A stretch of 64,000 bases of DNA, from IMG/VR virus record IMGVR_UViG_3300025276_004419, positions 62,001 to 126,000 of that record. One strand, 5' to 3'. Source of the DNA: a virus. The notes beneath the pieces are model-generated. The model worked only from the letters and a program-made list of their open reading frames with translations. It was not told the origin of the DNA and did no database searches. Positions 32,784 through 41,961 of this stretch are shown here, one piece after another. The translations under genes and the position numbers were made by a program. How positions within the stretch are numbered: the first letter of the stretch is position 1; the number at the start of each line of letters is the position of its first letter.

Positions 32784-33731
32784 ATGGCTAATAAGAAAAA
32801 ATCACCCAAAATAGTTAGGGAAATTCAAAATAACCCACCTGAACCGGTGAATTTTTCTTTTGAGAAAAATATTTCATATTCCCAATTATCTATGTACACA
32901 CAATGTCCTAAAAAGTGGGCATTACAATATAGAGATGGATACAAAATAAGGGAACAAAGTATCCATATGACATTTGGAACAGCTCTCCATGAGACCCTCC
33001 AGATGTATTTAGATGTGATGTACAACAAAAGTGGTGCTGAAGCCGATAGAATAGATTTAGAAGCTGATTTTGAAACCAGATTAAGAGATTGTTACGCAGA
33101 TGCTTATAAACAAAATAAAAATGAGCATTTTGCTGATGCTCAAACACTTCGAGAGTTCTATTCCGATGGTGTTGAAATTATAAGATATTTAAAGCGAAAT
33201 AGAGGTAAATATTTCTCAAAACGTGGTTGGTCGTTAGTTGGATGTGAGGTACCAATTGTATTGGCGCCTAATCCGCATTTACCACGCGTTAAATACATGG
33301 GCTTCTTAGACGTCGTGTTATACCATGAAGGCACAGATAAGTTCGTTATAATCGATATAAAAACGTCTACACGCGGTTGGAATGATAAAGCTAAGAAAGA
33401 CAAATCAAAACAACATCAATTAGTGTTGTATAAAAAATTCTTTGCTCAACAATATAATGTTCCAATAGATAATATAGAAATTGAATTCTTTATTGTAAAG
33501 CGTAAACTATTTGAATCCCAAGATTTTGTAATTAAACGCATACAACAATTTAGACCACCCTCAGGTAAAACTTCAGTAAACCAAGCAACTAAATCCCTGA
33601 ATGAATTTATGGATAATTGTTTTACATCTGAAGGGTTTAATGAAAAGGATATGCCTGCTTTAACAAATAATAATTGTAAATGGTGCCCTTACCACAAAAC
33701 TCATTTATGTTCTGCAACTTTTGAAGGATAA
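32784..33731 (+). CDS. PD-(D/E)XK nuclease, RecB/Cas4-like
   Basis: The 315-residue protein has ISYSQLSMYTQCPKKWALQY at the start (a cysteine in the usual first Fe-S position), GTALHETLQMYLD with the RecB-family His, KYMGFLDVVLYHEG and FVIIDIKTSTRGW for the D-(x)-ExK core (here D...DxK), QHQLVLYKKFF, and a C-terminal NCKWCPYHKTHLC. The four cysteines suggest an Fe-S cluster like those of Cas4 and AddB. It likely trims DNA ends in recombination or repair. The gene has its own promoter. Confidence 0.85.
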   Translation: MANKKKSPKIVREIQNNPPEPVNFSFEKNISYSQLSMYTQCPKKWALQYRDGYKIREQSIHMTFGTALHETLQMYLDVMYNKSGAEADRIDLEADFETRLRDCYADAYKQNKNEHFADAQTLREFYSDGVEIIRYLKRNRGKYFSKRGWSLVGCEVPIVLAPNPHLPRVKYMGFLDVVLYHEGTDKFVIIDIKTSTRGWNDKAKKDKSKQHQLVLYKKFFAQQYNVPIDNIEIEFFIVKRKLFESQDFVIKRIQQFRPPSGKTSVNQATKSLNEFMDNCFTSEGFNEKDMPALTNNNCKWCPYHKTHLCSATFEG

Positions 33732-33767
33732 TGATATACGTATATCAAATATAAATTAAACAACGTT

Positions 33768-33953
33768 ATGGCTAGTACAGACAAAACACTTACAAGTGTT
33801 AAAATTAAAAGCGATTTATTCAATGAATTTAAAATTGAATGTGTAAAGCGTAAGTTCTCATTCCAGAAACTTTCCGATCGCGCTATTCATTTGTATCTTA
33901 CAGATGAAGATTTTAGAAAACAAATCAATAATCACAACAACTTAGAACTTTAA
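33768..33953 (+). CDS. ribbon-helix-helix-like small protein
   Basis: The 61-residue protein has SVKIKSDLFNEFKIECVKRK followed by FSFQKLSDRAIHLYLTD. A single strand and two helices with this spacing fit the ribbon-helix-helix (CopG/Arc) type, so DNA binding and transcription control are likely. Related small proteins are common in T4-like marine phages. It lies between the nuclease and the glycosyltransferases. Confidence 0.65.
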   Translation: MASTDKTLTSVKIKSDLFNEFKIECVKRKFSFQKLSDRAIHLYLTDEDFRKQINNHNNLEL

Positions 33954-33957
33954 GTAA

Positions 33958-35397
33958 ATGAAAGAAGGTTATATTCCTAAAGAGCAGAGAAAAAATATTC
34001 TACTGCTTACTGATGATATTCGCTTACAATCAGGTGTAGCAAATGTAGGTAAAGAAATAGTTATCCATACTGCCCATAAATACAATTGGTATAATGTAGG
34101 GGGAGCAATCCAACACCCAGAATTAGGTAAAATATTTGATATTAGTGAAGACGTAAATGGAATTGCTAATATTGAAGATTCTAGTGTTATGGTTCAACCA
34201 TATAATGGTTATGGTGATCCTGCTTTAATTAGACAATTAATTAAAGAACAAAATATAGATGCTATATTCTTAATTACTGATCCTCGTTATTTCGAGTGGT
34301 TATTCCAGATTGAGAATGAAATTCGTAAGAAAACACCAATAATCTACCTAAACATTTGGGATGACTACCCAGCACCAATGTATAATAAGGCATATTATGA
34401 ATCGTGTGATTTATTAATGGGTATTTCAAAACAAACAGTTAATATTAATAAGTTAGTTTTAGGTGATAAAATTGAAACTAAAATAATTGATTACGTTCCT
34501 CATGGTATGAACTCCGAAGTCTTTTACCCTATAAAAGAAAACTCGGAAGATGCTGTAAAAATGGAGGAAATTAAAAAACGCATGTTTGGAGGTAAAGAAT
34601 CAAAATTTACATTGTTCTTTAATTCAAGAAACATTCGTCGTAAATCTATCCCAGATACAATGTTAGCTTGGAAGTATTTTATAGATCAATTACCACAAGA
34701 GGAAGCAGATTCATGTTATTTTGTTCTCCATACTGATTTAGTTAGTGAAGCAGGTACGGATTTAAAAGCTGTAAGAGATTATTTATTTGGGAGTGATTAT
34801 AGAAATATTATTATTTCAAGTGAAAAAGTCCCAGCAAGTACTTTAAATGCTTTCTATAATATAGCAGATGCTCAAATATTGCTATCATCAGCTGAAGGTT
34901 GGGGATTAGCATTAACAGAAGCTATGTTAACAGGTACACCTATTATAGGTAACGTAACGGGTGGTATGCAAGACCAAATGCGTTTTGAGGATGAAAATGG
35001 TAACTGGTTTACTCCATCAGCAGATGTTCCTTCAAACCATACTGGTAAATATAAAAATCATGGTAAATGGGCATTCCCAGTTTTCCCAAATAATCGTTCA
35101 CTTGTAGGTTCACCTAGAACACCTTATATTTGGGATGATAGATGTCGTCCTGAAGATGCAACTGAACAAATCATGAAACTTTACAATATGAGTCATTCAG
35201 AACGTAAAGAAGCAGGTTTAGAAGGACTTGAATGGGCTACAGGTGATGAAGCAGGTTTTACCTCTGGTAAAATGGCTAAAAAAGTAGAAAACAACATAGA
35301 TAAGTTATTTGCTACTTGGACTCCTAGAAAAAATTATGAACTAATTAATACGAATCAAGTTAAAGGAGACGTATTACCACATAAATTGTTATATTAA
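33958..35397 (+). CDS. glycosyltransferase, GT4-like (GT-B)
   Basis: The 479-residue protein starts ILLLTDDIRLQSGVANVGKE and has the nucleotide-sugar binding half in the C-terminal domain: FFNSRNIRRKSIPDTMLAW, LLSSAEGWGLALTEAMLTGTP with the EGWGLALTE motif (the ExxxE acid pair of GT4), and IIGNVTGGMQDQM. It would transfer a sugar from a nucleotide donor. Its stop overlaps the next glycosyltransferase (TAATGA). Confidence 0.85.
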   Translation: MKEGYIPKEQRKNILLLTDDIRLQSGVANVGKEIVIHTAHKYNWYNVGGAIQHPELGKIFDISEDVNGIANIEDSSVMVQPYNGYGDPALIRQLIKEQNIDAIFLITDPRYFEWLFQIENEIRKKTPIIYLNIWDDYPAPMYNKAYYESCDLLMGISKQTVNINKLVLGDKIETKIIDYVPHGMNSEVFYPIKENSEDAVKMEEIKKRMFGGKESKFTLFFNSRNIRRKSIPDTMLAWKYFIDQLPQEEADSCYFVLHTDLVSEAGTDLKAVRDYLFGSDYRNIIISSEKVPASTLNAFYNIADAQILLSSAEGWGLALTEAMLTGTPIIGNVTGGMQDQMRFEDENGNWFTPSADVPSNHTGKYKNHGKWAFPVFPNNRSLVGSPRTPYIWDDRCRPEDATEQIMKLYNMSHSERKEAGLEGLEWATGDEAGFTSGKMAKKVENNIDKLFATWTPRKNYELINTNQVKGDVLPHKLLY

Positions 35398-36692
35398 TGA
35401 AACCAACATTTGTTATAAGCTCCCCATTTGATACTTACTCAGGATATGGAGCGCGTTCTAGAGACGTAATTAAAGCTATTATTGCAACTGATAAGTATAA
35501 TGTAAAATTATTAACACAAAGGTGGGGTAATACTCCATTTGGATTTTGTGAAAATAATCCTGAATTTAGTGATTTACTAGACTTAGTTATCCCAGGTCAA
35601 ATGACATTCCAACCTGATATTTGGGCACAAATTACTGTACCCAATGAATTCCAACCTATAGGAAAATATAATATTGGCTTTACAGCTGGTATGGAAACTA
35701 CATTAGTAGATGGAACTTGGGTAGAAGGTATGAATAAAATGGATGTTAACTTTGTTTCATCAGAACATTCTAAAAAGGCATTTTTAAACTCAGTATACGA
35801 AAAAAATGATAACCATAGAAAAGTTATTGGTGAAGTTAAAATAGAAAAACCAATTGAAGTACTATTTGAAGGTGCTGATTTAACTACTTATTTTTCTACT
35901 AATGGCCCTTGTTTAGTTGATTTAAAAATTAAAGAATCATTTGCATATTTGTTTGTAGGTCATTGGATGCAAGGGCAAATGGGTGAAGATAGAAAAAATG
36001 TAGGTTTATTAATTAAAGCATTTTTTGAAACATTTAAAAATAAGTCTAAAAAACCTGCACTTATTTTAAAAACATCAACTGTAGGTGCCTCTTATATGGA
36101 TAGAGACGATCTCCTTAAAAAAATTCAAACTATAAGGGAATCAGTTAATTCTAAAAATTTACCTAATGTATATTTACTTCATGGTGATTTTACTAATGAG
36201 GAAATGAATTCAATATATAATCATTCTAAGGTTAAAGCTATGGTTAGTTTAACTAAAGGTGAAGGGTTTGGTAGACCACTGCTTGAATTTAGTTTAAGTA
36301 AAAAACCAATTATCGTTAGTGGTTGGAGCGGACACCTAGATTTTATTGATCCTGAATTTTCAGTATGTATAGGAGGTAATTTAACTAACGTTCACCCATC
36401 AGCCCAAGTTCCAAATATGATATTACCAGAAGCACAATGGTTTAGTCCAAATCATGGTGAAATAGGTCATTCATTAAAAGATATGTTTGAAAATTATAAA
36501 AATTATACTGATGGTGCTAAACGTCAAGCTTATAAAAGTAAAACAGATTTCAGTTGGGAGGGCATGAGAGATTTATTAGATTCCAGACTAACAGAATTAA
36601 TTCCTGAGTTTCCTAAACAAATGGAATTAAAACTACCAAAATTAAAACTGCCTACTTTAAATGTAGCTAAAATAGAAAAAAATGAAGGATAA
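35397..36692 (+). CDS. glycosyltransferase, GT4-like (GT-B)
   Basis: The 431-residue protein begins TFVISSPFDTYSGYGARSRD and later has FVGHWMQGQMGEDRKNVGLL (the donor site Arg/Lys region), VSLTKGEGFGRPLLEFSLSK with the EGFGRPLLE motif, and PIIVSGWSGHLDFI. These are GT4-type features. It is paired with the similar gene upstream, suggesting successive additions to one glycan. The C-terminal 30 residues are Lys-rich and repetitive (KLPKLKLPTL). Confidence 0.85.
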   Translation: MKPTFVISSPFDTYSGYGARSRDVIKAIIATDKYNVKLLTQRWGNTPFGFCENNPEFSDLLDLVIPGQMTFQPDIWAQITVPNEFQPIGKYNIGFTAGMETTLVDGTWVEGMNKMDVNFVSSEHSKKAFLNSVYEKNDNHRKVIGEVKIEKPIEVLFEGADLTTYFSTNGPCLVDLKIKESFAYLFVGHWMQGQMGEDRKNVGLLIKAFFETFKNKSKKPALILKTSTVGASYMDRDDLLKKIQTIRESVNSKNLPNVYLLHGDFTNEEMNSIYNHSKVKAMVSLTKGEGFGRPLLEFSLSKKPIIVSGWSGHLDFIDPEFSVCIGGNLTNVHPSAQVPNMILPEAQWFSPNHGEIGHSLKDMFENYKNYTDGAKRQAYKSKTDFSWEGMRDLLDSRLTELIPEFPKQMELKLPKLKLPTLNVAKIEKNEG

Positions 36693-37128
36693 TTTAACAA
36701 TCTGTGCTAAATGTGGGAGTGACGCTTGTTACGTCCAAGAAGTAAATCACGAAATCAAAAACTATATGTGTTATGGTTGTGGTTTTGTTACTAACTCATT
36801 AATGAAAAAAGGTGAACAATTCTTTGAAGAACAATATGAATTGCTCCCTGAACTTTATAAAGAATTACTACATGAAGTAGATGGATTATCGTGGATGCCT
36901 AATACAATTAATATCCCAAGTCAAGGAATGGTATTTGCTGATGGTTCTAATGCTGATAATTGGGCTTGGGCTGGTGTAAAAGCTATTCCTATGACAGATG
37001 AAGAAAAAGCAAAACATAAGTCTAAAGGTAAGGATTACGAATATAAAATGGATACACCTAATCTAAAACACTTTGCAGAAGCGGATTTTATGGAAGCCCT
37101 TGATTATATTGGAGTATTTAAAAAATAG
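36682..37128 (+). CDS. zinc-ribbon phage protein
   Basis: The 148-residue protein starts with two CxxC pairs (ICAKCGSDACY and YMCYGCGFVTN) that form a zinc ribbon. The rest includes LSWMPNTINIPSQGMVFADG and WAWAGVKAIPM. The type is common in T4-like marine phages but has no assigned role. It overlaps the upstream glycosyltransferase by 11 bases. Confidence 0.6.
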   Translation: MKDNLTICAKCGSDACYVQEVNHEIKNYMCYGCGFVTNSLMKKGEQFFEEQYELLPELYKELLHEVDGLSWMPNTINIPSQGMVFADGSNADNWAWAGVKAIPMTDEEKAKHKSKGKDYEYKMDTPNLKHFAEADFMEALDYIGVFKK

Positions 37129-37130
37129 TT

Positions 37131-37757
37131 ATGAAATTAAGTTATGCAATACCCGTCTGTAATGAATTTGTAGAGATACAACGTTTAATTACATTCTTAT
37201 TAGAAAATAAACGAGACGAAGACGAAATCGTAGTATTATTCGATTCAAATAATGGTGATAAGGAAGTAGAAACTTATCTTCGTAAAATGAATGTTGATAA
37301 AACCCTATTTAAGTGGAGTTCATTTAAATTTAAAGGTGACTTCTCTGCTATGAAAAATCGTTTAAATAGTCTATGTAGTGGAGATTACATATTCCAGATT
37401 GATGCTGATGAAATGCCTAACGAGTATATGATGAAAATCATACCCCAAATGTTAGAATTAAATAAAGGTATAGATTTAATGAGAGTTCCTCGAATTAATA
37501 AAGTAGAGGGATTAACCGAAGCTCATATTAAACAATGGGGGTGGAATGTTGATAGTGAAGGTAGAGTAAACTGGCCTGATATGCAGTGGAGACTTTATAG
37601 AAACGATCCACGTATTAAATGGCATGGTGAAGTCCATGAAAAAATTATTGGACATGCCACACATGCTGTTTTACCAATTGAAGAAGACTTTGCTTTAATC
37701 CATAATAAAACAATCGAACGTCAAGAACGTCAAAACTCATATTACAATACATTATGA
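37131..37757 (+). CDS. glycosyltransferase family 2-like
   Basis: The 208-residue protein begins KLSYAIPVCNEFVEIQRLI, has DEIVVLFDSNNGD and YIFQIDADEMPNEYM, where DAD is the GT-A metal motif. WHGEVHEKIIGH near the end resembles the WaaE/KdtX type of GT2 enzymes. It would transfer a sugar from a nucleotide donor. It overlaps the GT17-like gene by four bases. Confidence 0.8.
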   Translation: MKLSYAIPVCNEFVEIQRLITFLLENKRDEDEIVVLFDSNNGDKEVETYLRKMNVDKTLFKWSSFKFKGDFSAMKNRLNSLCSGDYIFQIDADEMPNEYMMKIIPQMLELNKGIDLMRVPRINKVEGLTEAHIKQWGWNVDSEGRVNWPDMQWRLYRNDPRIKWHGEVHEKIIGHATHAVLPIEEDFALIHNKTIERQERQNSYYNTL

Positions 37758-38563
37758 TTTACGATTGCTTTACATTTAGGGATGAGTTTGATATGCTTGA
37801 AATAAGACTTAGAATCTTAGATAAAGTAGTAGATAAATTTGTTATTTGCGAAGCAGACAGAACATTTACCAATCAACCAAAACCATTCAATTTCCAAGAA
37901 CATCAGAATCGTTTTAAACAATGGGAAGATAAAATAATCTATCTACCAGTTGAATTGGATGATGATGGGTTAGATTTTAGTATAAAAGATACGAAATACA
38001 ATCCCTACTCAGCGGCTTGGATGTTAGAAGGTCAACAACGTAGTGGTCTTATTTTAGGATTATCTGAAGCTAAAGAAGGTGATGTTATAATGTTAGGTGA
38101 TGTAGATGAAATACCACATCCCGAAAGTGTTCAACATTACTCTAATCCTACTACTTGTGTTAATGATTTCTTTTATTATTATGTTAACAATAAAAGTATG
38201 GGTCCACAAGATGCTCAATGGTTAGGAACGTGCTTTGTTCCATTCAATAGATTAAATGAATTTCCCCATTTTGAAAAAATGAGAGGGAGTAGAGAAAGAT
38301 TTAATTTAATTAAAAGTGGGTGGCATTTATCTTATATGGGTGGAAAAGAAATGATCCAAAATAAAATAAAAACCATTTCTCATACTGAATACAATAATGA
38401 AAACTATTATAATGATAAACACATAGATGAGTGTTTATTAAATGGTAAAGATGTATTCAAACGCGATACAATGAATTTTAAATTAATTAACCCAACAGAA
38501 TATTACCCAGACTATATTATAGATATTTTTAAAGGGTATCCTGGATTTATATATGAAACTTAA
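37754..38563 (+). CDS. glycosyltransferase family 17-like
   Basis: The 269-residue protein has the GT17 pattern: MIYDCFTFRDEFDMLEIRL, FVICEADRTFTNQPKP, VIMLGDVDEIPHPE (metal-binding DVDE), FFYYYVNN, and SGWHLSYMGG. GT17 includes beta-1,4-GlcNAc transferases and many bacterial and phage homologues. It is in the middle of the glycan block and overlaps the next gene by 11 bases. Confidence 0.82.
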   Translation: MIYDCFTFRDEFDMLEIRLRILDKVVDKFVICEADRTFTNQPKPFNFQEHQNRFKQWEDKIIYLPVELDDDGLDFSIKDTKYNPYSAAWMLEGQQRSGLILGLSEAKEGDVIMLGDVDEIPHPESVQHYSNPTTCVNDFFYYYVNNKSMGPQDAQWLGTCFVPFNRLNEFPHFEKMRGSRERFNLIKSGWHLSYMGGKEMIQNKIKTISHTEYNNENYYNDKHIDECLLNGKDVFKRDTMNFKLINPTEYYPDYIIDIFKGYPGFIYET

Positions 38564-39359
38564 ATCATTAATACATAAAAGTTACTACGGCTCTATAGGT
38601 TATATAGCTGATAGCAATAGCCTTGAATTATTTGGTTCATACTTACTACACAATAGTCATGTATTGAATAAATATAAAGGCCATATATTTGCTTTTACTT
38701 ATAATAAATCATCATTAGGTGAATTCGATTTAGAACTTCTCGAAGAAGGTATTAAAAGTCTATTCCCATATGCTATTATTTTATACTTAGATGAAAATAG
38801 AGGACATAATTTTGGTACTGCTGATTTAGATAATTTAATATTTGATTACTGTAAAGATAATGATATTGAATGGTTATGTAAAGCATCCAATGATATAATC
38901 TTAGAAAAAGAGGTATTAGAAATACCAATACAAAAAGCAGATTTTTATTATGTAGAAGGTATTGGATACGGAGGAATGGTTAATTATAACTTTGATAATA
39001 AAAAAATACTCAAGGAATATTTTTACCCACAAACTAACTTTTACTTTATAAATGTATCTAAAACTGATTATTTAACAGACAAAGATTATATAAACGAAAC
39101 CTACAATCAAATAAAATCTACACCTAATTATAATGGTAAAATTTGGGAATACATCCAAGATTGGTCGTGTGAGCATTTTTTAGTTAAATGTGTAAAACGT
39201 AATAATCTTGCTCAATATCATTTGCTTTCCCGCAAAAAATATATTACATTATTGGAACACGTAAAACAAAACCAAATACACGATTGTAGTCATAAAAATA
39301 TAATGATTAATGGCATTTGCCATTTCCAACACCCAAATCAAAAAATTACAATAATATGA
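38553..39359 (+). CDS. hypothetical glycosyltransferase-like protein
   Basis: The 268-residue protein has a Rossmann-like first half (GYIADSNSLELFGSYLL, FAFTYNKSSL, AIILYLDENRGHNFGTAD) and IEWLCKASNDIILE, where SND could take the place of the DxD motif. ENRGHNFG is typical of GT2-like enzymes. The C-terminal half is Tyr-rich. No precise family is recognised. The stop overlaps the ATG of the methyltransferase-like gene. Confidence 0.6.
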   Translation: MKLKSLIHKSYYGSIGYIADSNSLELFGSYLLHNSHVLNKYKGHIFAFTYNKSSLGEFDLELLEEGIKSLFPYAIILYLDENRGHNFGTADLDNLIFDYCKDNDIEWLCKASNDIILEKEVLEIPIQKADFYYVEGIGYGGMVNYNFDNKKILKEYFYPQTNFYFINVSKTDYLTDKDYINETYNQIKSTPNYNGKIWEYIQDWSCEHFLVKCVKRNNLAQYHLLSRKKYITLLEHVKQNQIHDCSHKNIMINGICHFQHPNQKITII

Positions 39360-39937
39360 TACTGGACTTAAAAAAAATCATAAACGAAAAATTCAATACA
39401 CCTTCAGATATTAACGAACATTTCCCAGCATTAATAGAATATGGTCAAAAATGTGAGACTATTATTGAGATGGGAGTTAGAGGTATATGTTCAACTTGGG
39501 CATTTTTAGGTACAAACCCTAAACAACTAACAAGTTATGACATACAAGACCCAGAAGAATGGGATCAAAGCATTCAAGATGTATATGATACAGCAGAAGC
39601 ATATCAAATTCCATTTAAATTTATTCAAGCTGATGTTTTAAAAGTTGAAATTGATGAATGTGATTTATTATTTTTAGATACATGGCATTCATACAAACAA
39701 TTATCAGCTGAACTTAGATTACATAGTGATAAGGCACAAAAATATATTGTGTTTCACGACACTACTTCATATGAAAACCACGATGAAACTTCTTATGAAT
39801 TTTGGGGTGAAGAATGGAAAGCTGAAGGTATAGGTATTTGGAGAGCAGTAGAAGAATTTTTAGCTGATAATAATAATTGGGTACTTGAAAAGCGATTTAC
39901 TCATAACAATGGTTTAACAATTATTAAACGAGTATAA
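39356..39937 (+). CDS. SAM-dependent methyltransferase-like (Methyltransf_24 type)
   Basis: I start at ATG 39356 (MILDLKKIINEKF), which overlaps the previous stop; a farther upstream ATG would run 40 bases into that gene. The 193-residue protein has IIEMGVRGICSTWAF as the SAM-binding loop, LTSYDIQDPEEW as the acidic second strand, and CDLLFLDTWHSYKQLSAEL and IVFHDTTSY, matching the CmcI/Methyltransf_24 group found in glycan loci. It probably methylates a sugar. Confidence 0.72.
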   Translation: MILDLKKIINEKFNTPSDINEHFPALIEYGQKCETIIEMGVRGICSTWAFLGTNPKQLTSYDIQDPEEWDQSIQDVYDTAEAYQIPFKFIQADVLKVEIDECDLLFLDTWHSYKQLSAELRLHSDKAQKYIVFHDTTSYENHDETSYEFWGEEWKAEGIGIWRAVEEFLADNNNWVLEKRFTHNNGLTIIKRV

Positions 39938-40618
39938 ATGGAAATCCATATATTTTATAGACATTATAATATATCAGGTAATGATAACAGAGGTCGCCCT
40001 CAAGGGTTTGATTATGAAAAATGTTTTGTAAATCTTTTAAATACAATTAAAGATACAAATGTAAAACTTCATATTGTATTTGATGGTAACATAAAATCAA
40101 ATTTTATAAACAAGTATAAAGATCAATTTATAACTCACCAAATAAAAGCAGGTAATGATCAATCATCATTTTCTCAAACTTGGGCTCTTGCTAAAGATAC
40201 CCCAATGGGGAAAAGTGATTTAATATATTTTCTTGAAAATGATTACCTCCACACACAAGGTTGGGTTGATAAATTGATTGAACTATTTTCAACATATAAA
40301 TTATTACATTATGTTTCATTATACGATCATAATGATAAATACTTTTTACCTCAATATGAAGATTTAGTATCAAAGATATTTGTAACTGAGAACCATCATT
40401 GGAGAACAACTCCAAGTACTTGTGGTAGTTTCATAATCACACGTGAGTTATTGGAATTAGATTACGATATTCATACATCAGTAAGTGGCGATCATAATAA
40501 ATTCCTACAATTAAGTGAAGAACGGAATAGAATGGTAATCACCCCTATTCCTGGGTTATCAACACATTGTATGGAAGGATTAATGTCACCAACAATTAAA
40601 TGGAAAAACTATGATTAG
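39938..40618 (+). CDS. glycosyltransferase-like protein
   Basis: The 226-residue protein begins EIHIFYRHYNISGND, then KLHIVFDGN, then SDLIYFLENDYLHTQGWVDKL, in which END fills the GT-A metal position, and GSFIITRELLEL. The pattern occurs in phage glycosyltransferase-like proteins with unknown sugars. It overlaps the next gene by eight bases. Confidence 0.65.
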   Translation: MEIHIFYRHYNISGNDNRGRPQGFDYEKCFVNLLNTIKDTNVKLHIVFDGNIKSNFINKYKDQFITHQIKAGNDQSSFSQTWALAKDTPMGKSDLIYFLENDYLHTQGWVDKLIELFSTYKLLHYVSLYDHNDKYFLPQYEDLVSKIFVTENHHWRTTPSTCGSFIITRELLELDYDIHTSVSGDHNKFLQLSEERNRMVITPIPGLSTHCMEGLMSPTIKWKNYD

Positions 40619-41381
40619 TGTTATAATCCCAACATACAAAGAACCTGAATACTTAGACTTATGTCTAAAATCAGCATTCGAAGGGCAAGTCAACAACAAT
40701 GAAATTATAGTTGTTGTAGATGGTTTTTATGAATTAAACAAACCAGTATTAGATAAATACCCTGGAGTAAACGTTTTAGATCTGGGTTCAAACCAAGGTT
40801 TGTCGGTAGCAACGAATTGGGGCGTTTACAACGCAACACATGACTACATTTTGGTAGTCAACGATGACAACGTATTCCCGCGTAATTGGGACGAAAAATT
40901 AACACCATTTAAACAACAAGGTGTTGTAGTCTCAGCTAACCAAATTGAACCTAGCCCTTCAATGTTCCCTCAATTTATAATTAAAGATTTAGGTAAATCA
41001 CCTGAAGGATTTGATTTAGAGCAGTATTGGGAATTTGAAGACACACAATACAAGCAAGCTGAAATGAATGGTTCAACATTACCATTTATGATGAATAAAT
41101 ACGATTATCTAGCAGTTGGTGGTTGGGATGTTATGTACCCTTCACCACACGTAGTTGATTGGGATTTTTTCCTTAAATGTGAATACGTTGGGTATCTTAT
41201 GAAACGTGCTTATGTTAATTTTTACCACTTTGCTGGTGCTGCTACTCGTCAAACTCCAAAACAAAGTGCTGAATCAACACGTAAAGAACAATTAGCACAT
41301 AACTTTCTTGCTACTAAATGGGATAGTAGAGCAGAACATAACCCACAAAACAATTCTAAATTATTATCTAAATTTAAATGA
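40611..41381 (+). CDS. glycosyltransferase family 2
   Basis: The 256-residue protein is a standard GT2 enzyme: MISVIIPTYKEPEYLDLCLK, NEIIVVVDGFYE, LGSNQGLSVATNWGV and YILVVNDDNVFPRNWD (metal-binding NDDN). The late VVDWDFFLKCEYVG is the usual acceptor-side motif (W/DxDF). It closes the glycan region. Confidence 0.88.
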   Translation: MISVIIPTYKEPEYLDLCLKSAFEGQVNNNEIIVVVDGFYELNKPVLDKYPGVNVLDLGSNQGLSVATNWGVYNATHDYILVVNDDNVFPRNWDEKLTPFKQQGVVVSANQIEPSPSMFPQFIIKDLGKSPEGFDLEQYWEFEDTQYKQAEMNGSTLPFMMNKYDYLAVGGWDVMYPSPHVVDWDFFLKCEYVGYLMKRAYVNFYHFAGAATRQTPKQSAESTRKEQLAHNFLATKWDSRAEHNPQNNSKLLSKFK

Positions 41382-41746
41382 AAAACATCCTACAAAGTAA
41401 ATACGGAGAGGGTTTAGATATAAAAGAATCACCCAAAACTGAATCTGAACGTGAGGAAACATTATTTATTGATACAATGGAGACGTTAGAACATATCTGG
41501 CATTCTGAACATGATTTACATAATGATTATGGAGTTGATTTACTAGGATTCAGTCAATATTATTACCATATAATCGAAAACCTACTTATAGCCAAATATG
41601 GTCACGATACAGCTGAAGTAATTTGGTGGTGGGTTTTAGACAGATTTGATGCTGATGGTGAGTTATTAGGTGTGGAGATGGAAAATGGAAAGGTTCATAT
41701 GCTAGAAACACCTCTAGATCTCTGGAAGTTTTTACAAAAGTTGTGA
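41378..41746 (+). CDS. conserved phage protein of unknown function
   Basis: The 122-residue acidic protein has TMETLEHIWHSEHDLHNDYG and HIIENLLIAKYGHDTAEVI. This helix pair and the following WWVLDRFD segment look like a small conserved protein of marine T4-like phages. No function is known. It overlaps the GT2 stop by four bases. Confidence 0.55.
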   Translation: MKNILQSKYGEGLDIKESPKTESEREETLFIDTMETLEHIWHSEHDLHNDYGVDLLGFSQYYYHIIENLLIAKYGHDTAEVIWWWVLDRFDADGELLGVEMENGKVHMLETPLDLWKFLQKL

Positions 41747-41778
41747 TATGTATCAAACACACAATAATAAGCTAACAA

Positions 41779-41961
41779 ATGAACAACATAACTTACATAG
41801 ATTGCTCAGTATGCAACGAACCAATGCCTGAAATGAGATTAACTAAATACAAATATGACTTTTGTATTAACTGCTCAGATACAAAACCTAAAAAGGCTAT
41901 TAATGCTCAATTTGGGGAAGGTGACCATACATTTAATGATATAGTATTTATTGAAGATTAA
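41779..41961 (+). CDS. 60-residue zinc-ribbon-like protein
   Basis: This protein has two CxxC pairs, DCSVCNEPM and FCINCSDTK, 20-25 residues apart, followed by an acidic tail GEGDHTFNDIVFIED. It probably binds zinc. The stop overlaps the next start (TAATG). Confidence 0.6.
   Translation: MNNITYIDCSVCNEPMPEMRLTKYKYDFCINCSDTKPKKAINAQFGEGDHTFNDIVFIED

Noticed and set aside
33721-33767. Promoter-like TATATC before the RHH gene
   Set aside because: The box is TATATC and no TTG lies at the fixed 20-nt spacing. A different promoter type is possible but not supported.
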